A stretch of 64,000 bases of DNA from Candidatus Phosphitivorax anaerolimi (lineage in GTDB: Bacteria; Desulfobacterota; Desulfomonilia; UBA1062). Each line of letters opens with the position of its first letter. Within the stretch, counting starts at the first letter, position 1. The position numbers and the translations under genes are program-made. The notes under the pieces are model-generated. The model searched no databases, was not told the origin of the DNA, and saw nothing but the letters and a program-made list of their open reading frames with translations. This document shows, in pieces, positions 59,245 to 64,000 of this stretch. Where the stretch lies: contig MPOS01000014.1 of the NCBI GenBank assembly GCA_001896555.1, positions 62,001-126,000 of the forward strand. The letters run 5' to 3'.

Positions 59245-60147
59245 ATGAGAAGAAGAACGAAACGCCGTCACATTCTGATCCTTTCCGCCCTGATCGCGAT
59301 CTTGAGCGTCCTGCAGGGCGCCTCCCACGGTGCGGTCGAACCGGTGGCCGGCAGAAGGGCTTCCCATAAGCTCCCTGATTCCGAGTTCCGGCCAAGGCTC
59401 GGAACATACTACTACAGCTTCAAATTCAACGGTCTGAACATCGGCACCGGCCGCGTGATAATCGATCAGAAAGGGGATCTCTTTGAGATCCGCTTCAGCG
59501 CCAGGACCAGTCCCACCATCGACCGGTTCTACAAGGCCCGTTTCAGCGGAGGCAACCTCACCCGGGCCGACTCGCTGCTGCCGGTCAGAACGCGGATCTT
59601 ATCGAGGGTGCGCTCAACGAACAAGGACACCGCCATACACTTCCGGGACGACGGCACCATAACATCGGTGCGCACGGAATCCGAGGAAGGGGAGCCCCTC
59701 GAAAACAAGGTGAAGGAGATCGAGACAACCGACTTCACCATGGACCCCCTCTCTGTCGTTCATCTGATCCGGGAGATCGACTGGAAACCGGGCATGGAGC
59801 ATCACGTCCAAATCTTCTCGGGCAGGTCCCGGTACGAGTCGCATTTCACCTGCACCGGAGAAAAGGTCGTGGAGATAGACGGGCAGGAGCGCAAGGCGTG
59901 GGAGATCGTGCAGCAGTCGGTCAAGCTCGATGACGAAGGCCGGGAAACAGAGGAGGAGAAGAGGGAGCGCGACCTGAAGATCTACCTTTCAGCAGACAAT
60001 GCGCGCGACGTGCTCAAGATCGATTCACAGAGGATCATGGGCCATTTCATCGTGCTGCTGGAGGGGTTTGAGCCCGCGGCCGGAAGTGTGGGCCGGGGGA
60101 AAGGACGCCCGGGTACGAATGAAACCAGCCGGGAAGGCAGGTCCTGA
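59245..60147 (+). CDS. DUF3108-family periplasmic protein
   Basis: A 300-residue protein with a signal peptide (IRILILSALIAILSVLQGASHG-like). The mature part has the DUF3108 opening GTYYYSFKFNGLNIGTGRVII and regular beta strands, ending in a conserved DVLKIDSQRIMGHFIVLLEG. DUF3108 proteins adopt a lipid-carrier-like fold and often sit near cell-envelope genes. The last 25 residues are Gly/Arg-rich and likely disordered. GGAGG is located well upstream of the ATG (about 13 bases). Confidence 0.82.
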   Translation: MRRRTKRRHILILSALIAILSVLQGASHGAVEPVAGRRASHKLPDSEFRPRLGTYYYSFKFNGLNIGTGRVIIDQKGDLFEIRFSARTSPTIDRFYKARFSGGNLTRADSLLPVRTRILSRVRSTNKDTAIHFRDDGTITSVRTESEEGEPLENKVKEIETTDFTMDPLSVVHLIREIDWKPGMEHHVQIFSGRSRYESHFTCTGEKVVEIDGQERKAWEIVQQSVKLDDEGRETEEEKRERDLKIYLSADNARDVLKIDSQRIMGHFIVLLEGFEPAAGSVGRGKGRPGTNETSREGRS

Positions 60148-60200
60148 ATAAAAAGGCGTCTCGCCCGCTCCTTTATGAAGGATGCGGCCCGAGCAGGGGA

Positions 60201-60920
60201 TCAGAAAAACAGGTTCACCCGTTTCAGGAATTCCTGAAAGCCTCTCCGCTCGATCTTCAGGGCCTCCTGGATGGGGACCTCGTTCTGCTTCTCGATGAGC
60301 GCCTTGATCTCAAGCATGATCCCGAAATCGACCTCGGCGATGTCCTGGGCGATCTGCTTTGCCCGGGGGATCAGCTCCTCGGGCGGGACCACCTCGTTGA
60401 CGAGCCCGCACCGAAGCGCATCATGCGCCGAGAGAGGCTTGCAGGTGAACGACATCTGCTTGGCCATCCTCTGCCCCACCGCCTGCTGGAGCAACTGCGT
60501 CATCCCCCAACCGGGATGGATCCCGACCTTGGCGTGGGAGTCGATGAACCGGGCGTTTTCGGATGCGATGAGGAAATCGCAATTCAGTGCGAGCTCAAAC
60601 CCGCCGGTGATGGCGTTGCCGTTGATTGCTCCGATAATGGGCTTTTTGCAATCGGCGAACACATCCGGCATGTCTCTCCCGTCGCCACGGGGATCCTGCA
60701 GGTTTTCCTTGCCCACGACGCTCAAGTCCAACCCGGAGCAGAATGATCTGCCGTTACCGGTGATGATGGCCACCTTGATCGCATCGTTGCGTGCCGTCTC
60801 GTCAATGGCGTCATACAGGCCTATGAGCAGGTCACGGCAGATGGCGTTGTGCCTCTCGGGACGGTTCAGGGTGATCAGCGCGGTCGAACCTTCCACCTCG
60901 AATAGAACAGTCTTTTCCAT
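60201..60920 (-). CDS. Enoyl-CoA hydratase/isomerase family protein
   Basis: A 239-residue crotonase-fold enzyme. Oxyanion-hole loops: GNGRSFCSGLDLSV near residues 50-63 and AINGNAITGGFELALNCDFLIAS near 97-119. The glutamate of the standard hydratase (position after GGG/GGFELA region) and FIDSHAKVGIHPGWGMTQLLQQAVG follow the family pattern with KVGIHPGWG. The substrate acyl-CoA is not deducible. AAGGAG precedes the ATG. A possible terminator hairpin lies between it and the upstream gene. Confidence 0.9.
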   Translation of the reverse strand: MEKTVLFEVEGSTALITLNRPERHNAICRDLLIGLYDAIDETARNDAIKVAIITGNGRSFCSGLDLSVVGKENLQDPRGDGRDMPDVFADCKKPIIGAINGNAITGGFELALNCDFLIASENARFIDSHAKVGIHPGWGMTQLLQQAVGQRMAKQMSFTCKPLSAHDALRCGLVNEVVPPEELIPRAKQIAQDIAEVDFGIMLEIKALIEKQNEVPIQEALKIERRGFQEFLKRVNLFF

Positions 60921-60942
60921 GAGCAGTCTCCTTATGCTATCG

Positions 60943-60991
60943 AAAAAAGGGAGAGGCCGGCTTTCCCCGGGGGCCCGGCGGGCCCGGGGAA
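60943..60991 (-). terminator. Terminator-like hairpin between the SpoIIAA-like and enoyl-CoA hydratase genes
   Basis: Arms TTCCCCGGG (60963-60971) and CCCGGGGAA (60983-60991), strengthened by internal GC pairing. On the minus strand a T6 run follows about 15 bases later, farther than in a standard terminator. Confidence 0.5.
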
Positions 60992-60996
60992 CATGA

Positions 60997-61413
60997 CTAC
61001 GGCAGTCCTACTCCCTTCTGCGAATCTGTTTGGGCCTGGCGTTTTATGCCGAGCCAGGTACCGGCCGTCTCATGATCCGGGAACACCCGGATGTTGTAGA
61101 AGCCCCGGTTGAGCAGAACCGTCTCACCAAATGCGTTCATATTCCCCTGAGACATTTTCCCCGGGTCGACGATCGCCACCTTGACCCCGCGCGGGAACTG
61201 GCTCGATCCGAGCCACTTTCCCAGCTCGAACATATGGTGTTCGGTGAGTGCATTGGTCATGCGGTCCACAATGATGATCCCGTCCAGGCCGTCATTGCGG
61301 ATGAACTGTCGAATCCTCTCCCATATTTGCATGACCTGTCTGAAATCCTTTTCCCCGGCCAGCTCGATGATTCCGAGATTGTTGTTGCGGGTGTACCTGA
61401 ATGAACATTCCAT
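60997..61413 (-). CDS. SpoIIAA-like (STAS-related) protein
   Basis: A 138-residue cytoplasmic protein with alternating beta-alpha elements: LGIIELAGEKDFRQVMQIWERI, GIIIVDRMTNALTEHHMFELGKWL, VKVAIVDPGKMSQGNMNAFGETVLLNRGFYNIRVFPDHETAGTWL, all in overlapping parts. The DxETAxxWL end is characteristic of SpoIIAA-like proteins, which have a STAS-like or lipocalin-related fold. There is no phosphorylatable serine of an anti-anti-sigma type. The role is unknown. A strong GAGGAGG site precedes the ATG. Confidence 0.8.
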   Translation of the reverse strand: MECSFRYTRNNNLGIIELAGEKDFRQVMQIWERIRQFIRNDGLDGIIIVDRMTNALTEHHMFELGKWLGSSQFPRGVKVAIVDPGKMSQGNMNAFGETVLLNRGFYNIRVFPDHETAGTWLGIKRQAQTDSQKGVGLP

Positions 61414-61993
61414 GTTGCCTCCTCAATCAATAGATGCAAAGCCCATTTCGAAACCCCGTGACACTTCCCGGGACTTACGGCCGTCTGACCGGGCACGTAC
61501 CATCCCGCAAGCCTTCGGCCATGAAAAGAGCAGAGACCGCCCCTTTGCTGCCGGCGGCATCGAAAGCCATGCCGTGCCGTGCAAAAACCGGGGATAAGGA
61601 AAGCGGGAGCTTTTTCGTGCCCTGATTTAAGCAATAGAATCAGACGATCACCTCTTTTCCGAGCACCTGGGGAAACGAAGTCATTCCACAACAGCGAGAT
61701 GCAAGAACTGAATGTGCTCATAGAATATCAGAAAAATCACAGGGCTGTAAAGATGGAAAATTCAGGCAGGCGGGGAGGTGGTCCTCATTGTCATCCGTTT
61801 CCGAGAGACTGTATAAAAAAGGACCATGCCATAGATTGAACATCCCTTCTTGAGAATGATCACCCCGAGGTTAGAATGATTCATGTCGATCGGATGAGCC
61901 TTATGGAGTGCATTCCCGAAGGGGCAGGCTTCCTTCTCCCCGTCCATTTTTTTTAGAGAGAGGGAATGGAGATGGGAAAAGAGGTAAGGAGAT
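61414..61993. other. Divergent intergenic region before the BON-domain gene
   Basis: Of these 580 bases no open frame is convincing. The promoter at 61850-61877 serves the BON gene. The rest, 61440-61840, shows mixed composition and no clear repeat. Confidence 0.5.
61850..61877 (+). promoter_or_regulatory. Promoter of the BON-domain gene
   Basis: TTGAGA (61850-61855), 16-base spacer, TAGAAT (61872-61877); five-of-six matches in both boxes. Leader of about 105 bases. Confidence 0.65.
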
Positions 61994-62671
61994 ATGGCGC
62001 AAACAGGTTCGAGGAATCCTGAGGACATCAAGGCCGATGTGATCTCTCAGCTCTCTTCCGACAGCCGTTTGAACGATGCACACATCCGGGTGGACGTATC
62101 CGATGGTACGGTCGTACTGTCAGGCACGGTGCCGACCTATTCCGACAGACAGGGCGCCGAGGAAGACGCATATGCGATTCCCGGAGTGAGATCAGTGGAA
62201 AACCGGCTCAAGGTCAGATTTCCCGCTGGTGTCAAGATACCGAGTGACCAGGAAATCGCAAGGAATATCACCAATGTGCTGAAAATGAGTCCGAATGTCG
62301 ATGCCGCAAGGATACGTGTATCGGTGCTGGACGGCGTCGTAACACTGACCGGGCTGGTGCATTCATCCTGGCAGAAAGACAATGCCGGGCAGTTGGCCGA
62401 AAACGTGACCGGTGTGATGGCTGTAGACAACAGGCTCAGGGTCGAACCGGCGACCGCGGTCCAGGACCGTCTGATCGAGAAGGACATCAGGAACTCCCTG
62501 GCCAGGAGTGTGTCCGTGAATGCCGACAATGTGGTCATACTGGTGAAAGACGGCATCGTCACCCTCAAAGGGACCGTGGACAACTACCATGCCTACCGCA
62601 CGGTCCGGGACATAGCAAACTATACCAGCGGGGTCGTCAGGGTGAACAATGAGCTGGTAGTGAAGGGATAG
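61994..62671 (+). CDS. Protein with three BON domains
   Basis: A 225-residue protein made of three successive BON domains of about 70 residues: each has the pattern I-x-x-x-L-x-x-x-x-V-x-x-x-x-I-x-V-x-V-x-x-G-x-V-x-L-x-G-x-V, for example DAHIRVDVSDGTVVLSGTVP, DAARIRVSVLDGVVTLTGLV and DNVVILVKDGIVTLKGTV. No signal peptide is found, so unlike OsmY it may be cytoplasmic. BON domains bind phospholipid surfaces; OsmY-like proteins respond to osmotic shock. AAGGAGAT precedes the ATG. Confidence 0.9.
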   Translation: MAQTGSRNPEDIKADVISQLSSDSRLNDAHIRVDVSDGTVVLSGTVPTYSDRQGAEEDAYAIPGVRSVENRLKVRFPAGVKIPSDQEIARNITNVLKMSPNVDAARIRVSVLDGVVTLTGLVHSSWQKDNAGQLAENVTGVMAVDNRLRVEPATAVQDRLIEKDIRNSLARSVSVNADNVVILVKDGIVTLKGTVDNYHAYRTVRDIANYTSGVVRVNNELVVKG

Positions 62672-62844
62672 AGACGGGACGGATAAGGGGTGATATGTGA
62701 TCCGGAGGGAGATTTTCAAAAGATTCCATCCTTTGCGCCGTCCTGTCAGATTCGTTGAACAAGGCCCTGACAAACCATCTTCCGGCACGATTCGAACAGA
62801 GGTTTTAAGCACGAATAACGCGTGGCAGTGAGAAAGGTGAGGAC

Positions 62845-63639
62845 ATGAAAGCCATAAAGAGTACCGACTGCGTGGTGAGCCTTGAGGACAAGTATGGAAT
62901 GATATTCGGCATGGCCAACGAGAACAGCATCGCATACGGCGTGGCAAAGGTCTGTCATGCTGCAGGCGCCGAAATCGGCGTCACCTATCTCAACGAGAAG
63001 GCTGAACCCTATGTGCGGCCCCTTGCTGAGAAGCTTGAGAGCAGCATCATCATGCCCTGCAACGTCCAGAAGGCAGGTGAGCTGGAAACGGTATTCGACG
63101 AGGTGAAAAGAAAGTGGGGCAGGCTTGACTTTCTGCTCCATGCCATCGCATACGCTCCATTGCAGGATCTTCGCGGCCGGCTGACCGAAGTCTCTCTGGA
63201 GGGATGGACCATTGCCATGGATGTATCCGTTCACTCGTTCATTCGCATGGCACGGCTTGCCGAACCGCTCATGACCAGAGGCGGGTGCCTGCTCACCCTG
63301 AGCTATCTGGGAGGAGAGCGGGTCATCCGGAACTACCGGATGATGGGCCCTGTGAAGGCGGCACTGCAGCAGACCACTGAATACCTGGCAGCCGAGCTGG
63401 GATACAAGGGCATACGCGTGCACACCATCTCGCCGGGTCCGATCATGACCCGGGCCGCTTCGGGCCTGGCCGACTTCGAGGTGCTGCTCAAGGAGCAGTA
63501 TGCCCGTGCGCCGGAAAGCTATGTGGTGTCAAACGAGGATGTCGGGTTTCTGGCCGCATACCTGGCGAGCGACCGGGCAAAGGGGATGACGGGCAACCTC
63601 ATCTATCTCGATTCGGGCTACAACATCATGGGCGAGTAG
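62845..63639 (+). CDS. fabI: FabI, NAD(P)H-dependent enoyl-ACP reductase
   Basis: A 264-residue short-chain reductase completing the elongation cycle of type II fatty acid synthesis. The FabI signatures are FGMANENSIAYGVA (NAD loop), the catalytic Tyr164 and Lys171 in NYRMMGPVKAAL (YxxxxxxK, with MG between), the second tyrosine Tyr154 in TLSYLGGERV and the substrate loop IKTRAASG-like (IMTRAASGLADF). AAAGGTGAGG precedes the ATG. It stands alone, without other fab genes. FabI is the target of triclosan in other organisms. Confidence 0.93.
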   Translation: MKAIKSTDCVVSLEDKYGMIFGMANENSIAYGVAKVCHAAGAEIGVTYLNEKAEPYVRPLAEKLESSIIMPCNVQKAGELETVFDEVKRKWGRLDFLLHAIAYAPLQDLRGRLTEVSLEGWTIAMDVSVHSFIRMARLAEPLMTRGGCLLTLSYLGGERVIRNYRMMGPVKAALQQTTEYLAAELGYKGIRVHTISPGPIMTRAASGLADFEVLLKEQYARAPESYVVSNEDVGFLAAYLASDRAKGMTGNLIYLDSGYNIMGE

Positions 63640-63659
63640 CATCCGGTTTGCTTTGTTCC

Positions 63660-64000
63660 TTACGGAACGAGATCGATCACCGTGACCTCAGGGGGAGAGA
63701 GGACCCGGATCGGGGGGCCCCAGGTGCCCGTTCCCCGGCTCACATAGAGGCTGGCGCCGTCCGCGAGGCTGTACAAACCCGCCGTGTAGGGGAAGAAGAT
63801 CTTCACCAGCAGGCCGAAGGGGAAGATCTGGCCGCCGTGGGTATGCCCCGAGAGCTGGAGATCGAAGAGGCCCGTGCTGCCGTCCTCCAGGGTGGGTCGA
63901 TGCTTGAGGAGCAGGACAAAGGTGTCATGCGTAATACCCGAGAGCAGTTCGGTTTCGGTTTTTCCCCCGTGCAGGCCCATTTGCCTGCCCGTAGGATCGT
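63660..64000 (-). CDS. Metallophosphoesterase, C-terminal part (cut by window edge)
   Basis: At least 113 residues of the C-terminal half of a calcineurin-like phosphoesterase; the frame stays open to the window end, so the start lies outside. It has SGHTHGGQIFPFG, the GHxH metal motif, and LLLKHRP upstream, a diverged form of the usual SHxP/HxP. Before it, DPTGRQMGLHGG still belongs to the same frame. This type (YkuE/YaeI-like) is usually membrane-anchored and acts on lipid phosphates. The gene converges with fabI, leaving 20 bases between stops. Confidence 0.88.
   Translation of the reverse strand, partial: DPTGRQMGLHGGKTETELLSGITHDTFVLLLKHRPTLEDGSTGLFDLQLSGHTHGGQIFPFGLLVKIFFPYTAGLYSLADGASLYVSRGTGTWGPPIRVLSPPEVTVIDLVP

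Noticed and set aside
61434-61839. Two short plus-strand frames in the gap before the BON-domain gene
   Set aside because: No ribosome site, no domain, and composition unlike neighbouring genes.

Overview
The window reads as a chromosomal segment of a GC-rich Gram-negative anaerobe, most likely a member of the Desulfobacterota (former Deltaproteobacteria, Syntrophobacter/Desulfomonile-like). That placement is inference. It rests on the XrtA/PEP-CTERM regulatory pair PrsK/PrsR with a PEP-CTERM protein, many outer-membrane and lipoprotein signals, a glycyl-radical enzyme operon, FdhD, a B12-binding radical SAM protein of the DUF4070 type, and two genes of archaeal flavour: an NrpR-type regulator next to glutamate dehydrogenase and a type II glyceraldehyde-3-phosphate dehydrogenase. 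I see no tRNA, rRNA, CRISPR array, insertion sequence or phage gene. The segment looks like a stable patchwork of short operons.

Layout. 1-3.5 kb: prsR (cut by the window edge) and prsK on the minus strand, then a PEP-CTERM gene on the plus strand behind an almost perfect sigma-54 promoter. This is where a PrsK/PrsR two-component system would be expected to act. 3.5-9.8 kb: beta-propeller/outer-membrane-barrel protein, fdhD, rlmB, a nitroreductase. 8.9-13.8 kb: a tightly packed minus-strand operon (ThDP enzyme, zinc alcohol dehydrogenase, SDR epimerase) with a divergent TetR regulator. 13.9-18.2 kb: radical SAM/B12 protein, then nrpR-gdhA with a clear promoter and operator candidate. 18.5-21 kb: a glycine-rich lipoprotein and a coupled single-pass membrane protein. 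21.1-26.6 kb: FMN split-barrel protein and a self-regulated operon of FadR/GntR regulator, glycyl radical enzyme and activase, with a perfect operator directly after its promoter.

26.8-33.3 kb: FemAB-like acyltransferase coupled to DinB, a metzincin with a coiled coil inserted in its catalytic domain, two tandem DUF4397 lipoproteins, an HD-domain protein, YhbY. 33.3-37.4 kb: hybrid sensor kinase with a periplasmic solute-binding domain, and type II GAPDH. 37.5-43.6 kb: envelope genes including a beta-barrel, a DUF4139 protein, an SGNH-esterase lipoprotein followed by a lipase-chaperone-like protein, and a CAAX-type protease. 43.9-50.8 kb: a tiny pentapeptide-periodic protein, an ADP-forming acyl-CoA synthetase alpha-like protein, a 5'-nucleotidase-family phosphoesterase, MltB, an AI-2E-family permease. 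50.9-57 kb: SPOR-NlpC/P60 lipoprotein, Spy/ZraP-like protein, TrkH/KtrB plus TrkA/KtrA potassium uptake. 57-64 kb: GH15 glucosidase, DUF3108 protein, enoyl-CoA hydratase, SpoIIAA-like protein, triple-BON protein, FabI, and a truncated metallophosphoesterase.

The most rewarding places for follow-up are the sigma-54/PEP-CTERM unit, the autoregulated glycyl-radical operon of unknown substrate, the nrpR-gdhA control region, the SGNH/chaperone pair, the pentad-repeat miniprotein, and the metzincin with an inserted coiled coil.
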